The notes under the pieces were generated by a model. The model ran no database searches, was not told the DNA's origin, and saw only the letters and a program-made list of their open reading frames with translations. From CADEEN01 sp963751775 (GTDB lineage Bacteria; Pseudomonadota; Gammaproteobacteria; Burkholderiales; Burkholderiaceae_C): a stretch of 64,000 nucleotides of DNA. Below are positions 56,150-64,000 of this stretch, in pieces. Every line of letters starts with the position of its first letter. The first letter of the stretch is position 1. A program made the position numbers and the translations under genes. The stretch is taken from positions 186,001-250,000 of the forward strand of contig CAVVVW010000008.1 in the NCBI GenBank assembly GCA_963751775.1, given 5' to 3'.

Positions 56150-56820
56150 GAAGGATGGCGTGTTGTTGTGGCTGTGGCGCCGGACACACTGTAGCGTGAT
56201 CGTGCTCGCGGCGGCCGTTGCCGCCGCGATGCCCGCGTACGCCGCAGGCGCGAGCGCCAGGCCGTCGCTGATCCTGGTCGTCGGCGACAGCCTGTCGGCT
56301 GAGTACGGCCTGGCACGCGGCAGCGGCTGGGTCGCGCTGCTCGAACAGCGCCTTGCCAAGGAGCATGTCGCCGCCAGGGTGGTCAATGCCAGCATCAGCG
56401 GCGACACCACCTCGGGCGGGCGCTCGCGCCTGCCGGCGCTGCTGGCCACGCACAAGCCCACGCACGTGGTCCTCGAACTCGGCGGCAACGATGCGCTGCG
56501 TGGCTCTGGCGACGGCGCAAACCCAGGCCAATCTGGCGGCGATGGCCCGCGCGGCCAAGGCCGCTGGCGCACGCGTCGTGCTGGTCGGCATGCAGGTGCC
56601 GCCGAACTATGGCCGCAAGTACAGCGACGACTTCGCGGCCGTGTTCGTCACCGTCGCGCGCAACGAAGGCACGGCGCTGGTGCCGTTCCTGCTCAAGGGC
56701 GTGGCCGACAACCCGGATGCCGACGCGATGTTCCAGCCCGACCGCATCCACCCGAAGGAGGCGGCGCACCCGATCATGCTCGGCAACGTCTGGCCGGTGC
56801 TGCGCCCGCTGCTGCGCTGA
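56148..56820 (+). CDS. tesA: Arylesterase / lysophospholipase (SGNH family)
   Basis: A periplasmic SGNH hydrolase of the TesA type. Signal peptide ending near PAYAAGA, then block I VVGDSLSAEYGL (catalytic Ser), block III ELGGNDALRG, and block V DRIHPKEAAHP with Asp and His. One break near 56510 is cured by removing one base from GGCTCTGGCG. Start ATG 56148 overlaps the divergent ABC gene start. Acts on acyl thioesters and lysophospholipids by family. Confidence 0.88.
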
Positions 56821-56830
56821 GCCGACAGCG

Positions 56831-56853
56831 GCGCGCCGTCGATCGCGGCGCGC
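56831..56853. terminator. Bidirectional hairpin between tesA and a methyltransferase gene
   Basis: Perfect 8-bp stem GCGCGCCG / CGGCGCGC with a 7-base loop in the 39-bp convergent gap. No T tract. Confidence 0.4.
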
Positions 56854-56859
56854 GCCCGC

Positions 56860-57571
56860 TCACTGCAGCGCAGTTGGCCTGCGGTAGCTCAACAGCCGGC
56901 CCTTGTAGGCCTGGCGGCCGGCCACCGCCGGGCGGTCGAGCCGCTCCGCGTGCATGGCAAAACCCTGCGCCGCCATGTGCCGGGTGAACGCACTGCGATT
57001 GCCACGATCGGGATCGACGATCCACACCAGCGCGCCGGGCGCAGCATGGCGGCCGATGAAGGCGGCCAGCTTGCCGCCGTCGTCGCGTTCGTACAGCAGG
57101 TCGCTGCCGATGATCAGGTCGAACCGCCCGCGCAGCGCGTGCAGGCCGTCGTCGCTGGCGTCTCGTCGCTGCGCTGGCGTCGCGCTCCAGTGACCATGGC
57201 GGTACCGGATCGGCGCCAGCGCATTCAGGCGAATGTTCTCGGCCATGAACGGGCCGGCCAGCGGGTGGTTGTCGCTGGCCGTGACATCGGCGCCGCGGCG
57301 GTGGCCGACCAGGCTGGCCAAGCCCGAGGCCGCAGCCGATTTCGAGAATGCGCTCGCCGGGCCGCACCGGCCGCGCCCCGAGGCGTGCCGCCAACTGCGC
57401 GCCCGATGGCCACAGCAAACCGAACAGCGGCCATGTGGCCGACGAGATACCCAGCCGGTCCGCCGCGCCATGCGGGTCGGCGAACTGCTGGCGGTCGAGC
57501 AGTGAGCAGATCAGCAGGTCATCGACGCCGGCAACGCTGATCTGCTCTTGTTTGGTCTGGTAGCCGGGCAT
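56860..57571 (-). CDS. Class I SAM-dependent methyltransferase (METTL-like)
   Basis: A seven-strand methyltransferase resembling protein-lysine methylating METTL enzymes. It starts MPGYQTKQEQISVAGVDDLL; ILEIGCGLGLASLV is the SAM motif, DVTASDNHPLAGPFMAENI the acidic loop, and LIIGSDLLYERDDGG the later block. One break near 57317 is cured by removing one G (CTCGGGCTTGG). About 236 residues. The target is unknown. Confidence 0.8.
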
Positions 57572-57739
57572 TTGCGGGGGTGCGGAAGTCTTGCGCAAGG
57601 TCCACGCAGGGGTGGTCGACGGTCGAGTATGAGGCCGCCGGCGCGGCAGCGCCCGCGGCACGCAAGGTACATTGCCCCCATGCGACGGCCCGATCGCCCG
57701 CGAGGCGATCGCCGGCACGCGCAGTGCGGAGGTTGCCTG

Positions 57740-59008
57740 ATGAGCGAGGTGCGGCACGGCCTGCTGTCGACGCGGGACATGGCGCTGATCCTGGAGATCA
57801 CGCGCCGGCTGGCCGCGCCGTTCGAACTGGACGCCATGCTGACCGAAGTGACGGGCGCGGCGCGCCAGGTGCTCAAGGCCGAGCGCTGTTCGGTCTGGCT
57901 GCGCGACGCGGCCGGGGCCGATCTCGTGCTCAAGGTGGCCAGCGACATCCGTGATGTGCGCATCGCCGTCGGCACCGGGTTGGTTGGAACCTGTGCACGC
58001 GACCGCGAAATCATCAACGTGCCCGACTGTTATGCCGATCCGCGCTTCGACCCGCAGGTCGACCGCAATTCGGGCTTTCGCACGCGCTGCTCGCTGACGC
58101 TGCCGCTGATCGATCACCGTGACGGGCTGGTCGGCGTGATGCAGGTGCTCAACCGCATCGACGGTGTGTTCGACAGCGCGGACGAGCCATTGGCCGCGGC
58201 CCTCGCCGCGCAGTGCGCCGTGGCGCTGCAACGCGTGCAGGCGATCGCGGCGCTGATCGAAGGCGAGCGCCTGCGCTATGGACTCGAGATGGCACGCCAG
58301 GTGCAAATGAGCACCCTGCCGCAGGTGATGCCCAGCCTGCCCGGGTACGACGCGTTCGCGGCCTTCCAACCCGCGGAGCAGACCGGCGGCGACACCTGCG
58401 ACCTGGCGCTGGCGGGCGGCCAGCTGCTGGTCGTGCTCGGCGACGCCACCGGCCACGGCATCGCGCCAGCGCTGTCGGTGACGCAGATGCACGCGATGCT
58501 GCGCATGGCCCTGCGTCTGGGCGCCGACCTCGAGACCGCCTTCGCGCAGGTCAATGACCAGCTCGCCGACACCTTGCCCGACGGGCGCTTCATCACCGCC
58601 TTCATCGGCCTGCTCGACCCGAGCAGCCACCGTCTGCACTACGTCTGCGCCGGGCAGGGGCCGGTGCTGCATCGGCGGGCGGCCGATGGCACATTCGACT
58701 CGCTGCCGCCGACCAGCTTTCCGCTCGGGGCCATGCGCCTGCCCGGGCCGCGGCCGGCGAGCACGCTGGAGCTGCAGCCGGGCGACCTGCTGGTGCTCGT
58801 CTCCGACGGCGTCTACGAGCAGCAGGGCGAAGACGGCGAGATGTTCGGCGAGGACCGCGTCCGGCAACTCGTGAGCGCGCACGCGCACTCGAGCATGGCC
58901 AGCCTGGCGGCCAAGTTGCTGGCCGAGGTCAAGGCCTTTGCCCGCAACACGCCGCAGCAGGACGACATCACGGTCGTGCTGCTCAAGCGCGACGCGCCGT
59001 CCTGCTGA
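57740..59008 (+). CDS. GAF-domain SpoIIE-type PP2C phosphatase
   Basis: A signalling Ser/Thr phosphatase. GAF domain at residues 25-165 (KAERCSVWLRDAAGADLVL, GTGLVGTCARDREIINVPD), then a SpoIIE/RsbU phosphatase with QMSTLPQ, TGGDTCDLALAGG, GDATGHGIAPAL (metal-site Asp) and DDITVVLLKR. 422 residues, intact. ATG 57740 has GGAGGT at 8 bp; an in-frame ATG at 57680 is possible. No anti-sigma or STAS partner nearby. The 168 bp before it hold nothing else. Confidence 0.9.
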   Translation: MSEVRHGLLSTRDMALILEITRRLAAPFELDAMLTEVTGAARQVLKAERCSVWLRDAAGADLVLKVASDIRDVRIAVGTGLVGTCARDREIINVPDCYADPRFDPQVDRNSGFRTRCSLTLPLIDHRDGLVGVMQVLNRIDGVFDSADEPLAAALAAQCAVALQRVQAIAALIEGERLRYGLEMARQVQMSTLPQVMPSLPGYDAFAAFQPAEQTGGDTCDLALAGGQLLVVLGDATGHGIAPALSVTQMHAMLRMALRLGADLETAFAQVNDQLADTLPDGRFITAFIGLLDPSSHRLHYVCAGQGPVLHRRAADGTFDSLPPTSFPLGAMRLPGPRPASTLELQPGDLLVLVSDGVYEQQGEDGEMFGEDRVRQLVSAHAHSSMASLAAKLLAEVKAFARNTPQQDDITVVLLKRDAPSC

Positions 59009-59024
59009 GGCCCGCGTCTCGCGC

Positions 59025-59043
59025 CAGCGCCCGGCGGGCGCTG
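59025..59043. terminator. Bidirectional hairpin between the SpoIIE-type and dehydratase genes
   Basis: Perfect 8-bp stem CAGCGCCC / GGGCGCTG with a 3-base loop, between converging stops. No T tract, but the position fits. Confidence 0.45.
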
Positions 59044-59069
59044 CTGGCGGGCACGGGATGGACCTCGGC

Positions 59070-60026
59070 TCACGCCGCCAGCAAGGCCGCGAAGCGCTGC
59101 ATGTCGACGTTGCCGCCGCTGACGATCACGCCCACGCGCTGGCCCTTCGAGGCGTACCTGCGCGCCGCGGCAAAGCCCAGGCAACCGGTGGGCTCGACGA
59201 CGATCTTCATGCGCTCGGCGAAGAAGCGCATGCAGGCCACCAACTCGGCGTCGCTGGCGGTGTGGATGTCGTCCACATCGCGGCGGATGATCTCGAACGT
59301 GATGCGGCCCAGGTGCTGCGTCTGCGCGCCGTCGGCGATCGTCTGCGGCGTGTCGATGTGCACGATGGCGCCGCTGCGCAGCGATTGCTGGCCGTCGTTG
59401 CCGGCTTCGGGCTCGACGCCGTACAACTTGGTGGCCGGCGACAAGGCCCGTGTCGCCAGCGCGCTGCCGCTGAGCAGGCCGCCACCACCGAGGCAGACGA
59501 ACAGGGCGTCGAGCGGGCCGACCTCGTCGATGAGTTCCTTGGCCGCGGTGCCCTGGCCGGCGATGACGCCTGCGTGGTCGTACGGCGGCACCAGGGTCAT
59601 GCCGTGCTGTTCGGCCAGGCGCGCGCCGATCGCCTCACGGTCTTCGCTGTAGCGGTCGTAGAACACGACCTCGCCGCCGTACCCCTTCGTGGCGGCAACC
59701 TTGGCCTGTGGTGCGTCGTGCGGCATGACGATGGTGGCCGGCATGCCGAGCAAGCGCGCCGCCAACGCGACGGCCTGCGCGTGGTTGCCCGACGAGAACG
59801 CAACCACGCCGGCGCGGCGCTGGCGCGCGTCGAAGCACGACAGCGCATTGAATGCGCCGCGGAACTTGAAGGCGCCCATGCGCTGGAAGTTCTCGCACTT
59901 GAAGAACACGCTGGCGCCGAGCTCGGCGTCCGCCGTGCGTGAGGTCAGCACCGGCGTGCGGTGGGCGTGGCCTTCGAGGCGGCGCGCGGCGGCGGCGACA
60001 TCGTCGTAGGTCGGCAGTTCGGGCAT
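59070..60026 (-). CDS. Threonine/serine dehydratase (PLP, fold type II)
   Basis: A PLP enzyme that deaminates L-threonine or L-serine, or acts as serine racemase. The Schiff-base lysine is in AFKFRGAFNAL (about residue 54), the phosphate loop is CLGGGGLLSGSA, and VFFKCENFQRMG and SSGNHAQAVALAA are present. 318 residues, no regulatory ACT domain, so the short catabolic or racemase-like form. Intact. Confidence 0.88.
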   Translation of the reverse strand: MPELPTYDDVAAAARRLEGHAHRTPVLTSRTADAELGASVFFKCENFQRMGAFKFRGAFNALSCFDARQRRAGVVAFSSGNHAQAVALAARLLGMPATIVMPHDAPQAKVAATKGYGGEVVFYDRYSEDREAIGARLAEQHGMTLVPPYDHAGVIAGQGTAAKELIDEVGPLDALFVCLGGGGLLSGSALATRALSPATKLYGVEPEAGNDGQQSLRSGAIVHIDTPQTIADGAQTQHLGRITFEIIRRDVDDIHTASDAELVACMRFFAERMKIVVEPTGCLGFAAARRYASKGQRVGVIVSGGNVDMQRFAALLAA

Positions 60027-60098
60027 GGCGGTCCTCTCGGTGGCGACAAGCGCAGCGTAGCCGAGCCGCGAACTGCCGCGTCCCGCGCGACGCCGGCG

Positions 60099-61984
60099 TC
60101 ACTGGTTCTGCTGGCCGGGCCGCTGCTCGCGGCGCCGCTCCTGCGCCGGCGGTTGGCGCTCGTCCTGTTCGTCGGCGCTTGGCCCGCGCGCGGGCGGCGG
60201 CGCTGGCTGCGCGGCCGGTGGCTGCGGCGCGGGTGCGGGTCGCACGCCCTGCACCGGCGGCGGCGCTGGCGCCGGCTGCGCCGCCGGCGGCGGCGCGATG
60301 CGCTGCGGCTCGCCCCGCGGATTGCTCTGGCCGGGTGGGGCCCGCCGATCCGAAGCGTCGCGCGGCGGCGGAGCTTGCGGCGGCGCGGCACGGCCGGGGA
60401 CCGGGTTGGCGCGCGACTCCGCCGCTGGCGGCTGGCCGCGCTGTGTCTGCCCGCCGTCGCCCCGCGTCGCCGTCGTCGCGGGCGGCGCCGCCGGTTGCGA
60501 CGGCGGCGGCACGCGTCCCCACGGCGTGGTGTGCGCGCCGCCCGGCGCGGGTGGCACGGCCGGTACCGCGCCGCCCGGCACGGCGATCACACGCGAAGGT
60601 GCGGCAGGCGGAGCCGGGGGTGCGGCATTGCCCGGTCGCCGGTCATTGCTGCGCGCGGCCGGCTGCAAGGGCAGCGTCTGCCAGCGACGGATCGTGTTCT
60701 CGTCGACCGGCGTGATCACGGCCTTGCTGATCGGCTTGCGTTCGCGCAGCACATTCTGCGATACCACCGTCACGCCACCCGGCACACCCTGGTTGCTGTA
60801 CATGATCGGGCCGGTGGGCACGGGCTGGTTCGGTCGCTGCGGCGGCTGCCAGCGGCGATGCGCATTGTTGATGTTCGTGATGTAGACATTGGTCACGCTG
60901 TAGCTCGGGTGGTAGACCTCGCGCGGCGACAGCGGCACCCAACCCACGGCCGGGCCGCCGAGGTTGATGCCGATGCTGAGATGCGGACCACCGATCCAGG
61001 CCACCAGCGCCGGTGCGTACACCGGGCGCGCCACGTACTGGCCCGGGCACCAGGCCCAGCGGCCGTGCCAGGAGATCCAGCGGCCATAGTGGAACGGCGC
61101 AAAGCCCCACGGCGCATCGTCGACCCAGGTCCAGCCCCAGGGCTGCACATAGGCCCAATGCCCGTAGCGGTATGGCGCCCAACCGGCGTCGACGCTGGCC
61201 GGGTACCAGATCGCGCCGTACTCGGGGTGGCGGTCCCATTCGCCGTAGCGATCGAGATCGCCGGCGCCGGTCATCTCGGGCGAGACATAGGGGCTGGGCC
61301 GCGCGGCGCGTTCGTCCTCGCGGTCCTGCTGTGCGACCCAGGTCGGAGAAGCGGTCATTGGCCGGCGTCGACCAGCTGTAGTGGGTCGTGCCCTGTTCGA
61401 GCCAGAACTCGGCACGCTGGCCGGCGTAGATATCGAGCGCGCTGTCGGCGGCCTCGAAGTGCAACGCGCCGACCATCGCGCCGGCGAAGCTGCCGTTGTT
61501 CTCCTGGTCGATCCGGTAGTGGCCGGCACCCAGGGGCGTGAAGCGGCCTTCGGCGGTCGTGACGACGAACTCTCGCGCCGATTCGCTGCGGCGCAAGCCG
61601 CAGCGCCAGGCTGCCGTGGTGCAGGTGCAAGCCAACCTGGCTGTCGTTGAGTTCACTGACCTCGAGTTCGCTGCCACCGTCCAGGTGCAAGGTGGCCGAG
61701 CCGATCTGCAATTCGGCGCGCGCGTCGCGCTCGCTCGAAAGTCGGTCACCGGCGGTCAGCGGAAGGTTGGGCTGCGCGGCGATCCATTCGCCCTGTTCGG
61801 CGTCGAAGATCCAGACCGCACCGTAGGTTTGCGCAATGCGGCCGACGCGGCCCGGCGGGTCGGCCCAGGCCGACGCGCTGGCCAGCAGCGCTGCGGCGGC
61901 CAGGCCGAGCAGCAGCAGGTGGTTGATGAGGGCGCGGGCGAGCGGCTGTTTGCTCGCCAGCGTCACGGTCGACAAGTTCGGCAT
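60099..61984 (-). CDS. DUF6600 exported protein with Pro/Arg-rich tail
   Basis: A large exported protein. Signal sequence near LLLLGLAAAALLASASAWA, a FecR-like beta region (GRVGRIAQTYGAVWIFDAE, GDRLSSERDARAELQIGSA), then DUF6600 with repeated WxxYxxGHW-type blocks (WAPYRYGHWAYVQPWGWTW, FHYGRWISWHGRWAWCPG). The last 180 residues are Pro/Ala/Arg/Gln-rich and probably disordered. Two breaks, near 61602 (CTTGCGC) and 61343 (GACCTGGG), need one base removed each. About 627 residues. Function unknown. Confidence 0.75.
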
Positions 61985-62083
61985 GGTCGGTCTCCTGGGC
62001 AGGCACTGCAAGAGCGGCGCCTGCGTGCGGGTACAACGCCCCAGTCTGCACCGGGGCTGACCGCTTCACATCGCTTTACAGAT

Positions 62084-62626
62084 TCAATCGTCGACCGACT
62101 GCGCCGGGTCGAGATCGGGGAACAGCACGCTGGTGAAGCCGAACTGCGTCAGGTCGCGCATGCGGGTCGGGTACAAGCGGCCGATCAGGTGGTCGACCTC
62201 GTGCTGCACCACGCGAGCGTGAAATCCTTCCGCCTCGCGCTCGATCGGCTGGCCCTTCGGGTCGACGCCGCGGTAGCGGATGCGCGAGAAGCGCGGCACC
62301 AGGCCGCGCAGGCCAGGCACCGACAGGCAGCCCTCCCAGCCCTCCTCCTCGTCGTTGCCCAGCGGCAGGATCAGCGGGTTGATGAGCACCGTTCGTGGCA
62401 CCGGCGGCGCGTCGGGGTAGCGCACGTTGGACGCGAAGCCGAAGATCACCAACTGCAGGTTCTCGCCGATCTGCGGCGCCGCGAGTCCGGCCCCGTCGGC
62501 TGCGTGCATGGTGTCGAACATGTCGGCGATCAGGGCGTGCAGCGCGGGCGTGTCGAAGGCGCGAACCGGTTCGGCCATGCGCAGCAGGCGGGGATCGCCC
62601 ATCTTCAGAATTTCGCGAATCGTCAT
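62084..62626 (-). CDS. def: Peptide deformylase
   Basis: Removes the formyl group from new proteins. The three motifs are complete: GAGLAAPQIGE, EGCLS (metal Cys) and QHEVDHLIG (metal His pair and Glu). 180 residues, intact, start ATG 62626. It is not beside fmt, the usual partner, so this may be a second, stand-alone deformylase gene. Confidence 0.95.
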   Translation of the reverse strand: MTIREILKMGDPRLLRMAEPVRAFDTPALHALIADMFDTMHAADGAGLAAPQIGENLQLVIFGFASNVRYPDAPPVPRTVLINPLILPLGNDEEEGWEGCLSVPGLRGLVPRFSRIRYRGVDPKGQPIEREAEGFHARVVQHEVDHLIGRLYPTRMRDLTQFGFTSVLFPDLDPAQSVDD

Positions 62627-62705
62627 CGTTCGGCACTCCGGTGCTGCAATGCGATTGTCGCGCAAGGACCCATCGCTGCCGAGACCGGCCAAGCCGCCAG
62701 CGCGA

Positions 62706-63620
62706 TCATGCGCGCCACAACCAGGCCGCGCCGCGCACGCCCGACGAATCGCCGTGCACCGCGGCGCGCAACGGCGTGGTGACCACATCGGAAAAGACAT
62801 GTGGCGCGCAGCGCTGCGGCACGATGTCGTACAAGGCCGTGATGTTGCTCAAGCCACCACCGAGCACGATGACATCGGGATCGAGCAGATTGATGACCTG
62901 CGCCAGCGCGCGCGCCAGGCGTTCGGCATAGCGATCCAGCGTGTCCTGCGCGGTTGCGTCACCACTGCGCGCTGCGCTGGCGATCGCCCGCGCATCGAGC
63001 ATCGCGCCGCCGTGCCGCAGGTGATCGGCCGCCAGGCCGGGGCCGCTGAGCACGGTTTCGACGCAGGCGCCGCGACCGCACCAGCAATGCGTCGCCGGCG
63101 CGCCGCGGTCTTCGCTCAGGCGCGGCGCGGGGTTGTGCCCCCACTCACCGGCGATGCCGTGCGCGCCGGCCCAGGCCTGGCCCTTGAACGCGATGCCCGC
63201 GCCCACGCCGGTGCCGAGGATCGCGGCAAAGACCATGCGCGCGCCGGCCCCGGCGCCGTCGACCGCCTCGCTGACGGCCAGGCAATTGGCGTCGTTTTCG
63301 ATGCGCACCGGGCGCGCGAGCACCCGCGCCAGGTCGCGGTCCAGGGCGCGGCCGTTGAGCGCGATCGTGTTGGCGCCCTTGACCAGCCCGGTGGCGGGCG
63401 AGACGCAGCCGGGAATGCCGACGCCGAGCGGCAAGCCCCGCACGCCGAGCTGGGCTTCGGCGCGATGGATCAGGTCACCGGCAGTCCACAGCAACGCGTC
63501 GTAGCCGCCCGCCGGCGTGGCCACGCGCTCGCGCAGCAGGAAGCGGCCGTCGTCAGGCGCCAATGCGGCGACTTCGATCTTCGTGCCGCCGACGTCGAGG
63601 CCGAGCAGGGGTTGGTTCAT
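62706..63620 (-). CDS. ROK-family sugar kinase
   Basis: A ROK kinase, probably for N-acetylglucosamine, glucose or fructose. ATP site LGLDVGGTKIEVAA at residues 6-19, catalytic block NDANCLAVSEA, GTGVGAGIAF, and zinc motif HCWCGRGACVETVLSGPGL. 304 residues, intact. It overlaps ligA by 4 bp. No sugar transporter is nearby to point to the substrate. Confidence 0.9.
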   Translation of the reverse strand: MNQPLLGLDVGGTKIEVAALAPDDGRFLLRERVATPAGGYDALLWTAGDLIHRAEAQLGVRGLPLGVGIPGCVSPATGLVKGANTIALNGRALDRDLARVLARPVRIENDANCLAVSEAVDGAGAGARMVFAAILGTGVGAGIAFKGQAWAGAHGIAGEWGHNPAPRLSEDRGAPATHCWCGRGACVETVLSGPGLAADHLRHGGAMLDARAIASAARSGDATAQDTLDRYAERLARALAQVINLLDPDVIVLGGGLSNITALYDIVPQRCAPHVFSDVVTTPLRAAVHGDSSGVRGAAWLWRA

Positions 63621-64000
63621 GGTGCTGCAAGCATCGCACGCAATGCCTCCTCGTCGATCACGGTCACGCCGAGCGCACGCGCCTTGTCGAGCTTGTTGCC
63701 GGCTTCTTCACCGGCGACGACGAAGTGCGTCTTCTTCGATACCGAGCCGGCGACCTTGCCGCCCGCAGCCTCGATCATCGCCTTGGCCTCTTCACGCGAA
63801 AGCGCGGGTAGCGTGCCGGTGAGCACGAAAGTCTGGCCGGCCAGCGGCTGCGGCCCGTGATCGGCACTGCCGGCGTGCTCGGGCCAGGTGATGCCGACCG
63901 CGCGCAACTGCTCGAGCACTTCGCGGTTGTGTGCCTGGGCGAAGAAGGTATGGATGCTTTGCGCAACCACCGGGCCGACGTCGTCGACCGCCAGCAATTG
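63617..64000 (-). CDS. ligA: NAD-dependent DNA ligase, C-terminal part
   Basis: The last 127 residues of LigA: the end of the helix-hairpin-helix region (LLAVDDVGPVVAQSIHTFF) and the BRCT domain (TFVLTGTLPALSREEAKAMIE, GGKVAGSVSKKTHFVVAGE). The gene starts beyond the window. It overlaps the ROK kinase start by 4 bp. Confidence 0.95.
   Translation of the reverse strand, partial: QLLAVDDVGPVVAQSIHTFFAQAHNREVLEQLRAVGITWPEHAGSADHGPQPLAGQTFVLTGTLPALSREEAKAMIEAAGGKVAGSVSKKTHFVVAGEEAGNKLDKARALGVTVIDEEALRAMLAAP

Noticed and set aside
1..64000. CRISPR array, prophage, integrase or transposase
   Set aside because: No regularly spaced direct repeats, phage genes or recombinase motifs were seen.

Overview
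The window is strongly G+C-rich DNA from a betaproteobacterium of the order Burkholderiales. The evidence is the order ssrA / gph / ubiG / ompA / gyrA / pheA / tyrA / aroA-cmk / rpsA / ihfB / lapA / lapB, the in-frame aroA-cmk fusion, the split heptose genes (hldA and hldC), a Kdo hydroxylase, and GC-rich REP-like hairpin repeats. A Rubrivivax/Leptothrix-like lineage is my guess from gene order, not a measured placement.

Layout. 1-3.5 kb: a partial porin-like gene, divergent from a SCO-type protein overlapping a sensor histidine kinase. 3.6-6.2 kb (minus): tmRNA, gph, ubiG, ompA. 6.4-17.4 kb (plus): housekeeping block gyrA to lapB. 17.4-20 kb (minus): LPS inner-core genes (Kdo hydroxylase, WaaC, DUF4254). 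20-26.5 kb (plus): ADP-heptose synthesis (gmhA, hldA, hldC, gmhB) running into glycosyltransferases. 26.5-30.7 kb: a more A+T-rich glycan segment (two methyltransferases, two GT2 enzymes). 30.8-37.9 kb: patatin-like protein, dnaE, trhO, a TMEM175-type channel and an OsmC protein. 55.5-64 kb: ABC ATPase, TesA, a methyltransferase, a GAF-SpoIIE phosphatase, a threonine/serine dehydratase, a DUF6600 protein, peptide deformylase, a ROK kinase and the 3' end of ligA.

The standout is 38.2-55.5 kb. About 16 genes lie on one strand with tiny gaps or overlaps, and almost all products are exported or envelope-bound. They are ApbE flavin transferase; a 1005-residue lipoprotein with a hydrazine-synthase-alpha-like propeller and three CXXCH motifs; a second lipoprotein with CX4CH; two outer-membrane barrel proteins (one with an SH3 domain); a TlpA-like thioredoxin; a DUF4266 lipoprotein ending in Gly-Cys-Gly-Cys; a DUF3570 barrel; three TPR proteins; two small periplasmic proteins; and one TolQ/ExbB, two TolR/ExbD and an AgmX/PglI-tail TonB-like protein. 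One TolQ plus two TolR plus AgmX/TPR partners recalls the Myxococcus Agl/Glt motor. Here it is joined to a redox module. One of the two TolR-like proteins has Asn where the channel Asp is expected.

Quality warning. Around thirty reading-frame breaks interrupt otherwise well-conserved genes, including the essential dnaE and aroA. Nearly every one I worked through is repaired by deleting a single base, usually one that duplicates its neighbour. This looks like insertion-type sequencing error, not gene decay. Broken genes are therefore given as full-length CDS, with break positions noted.
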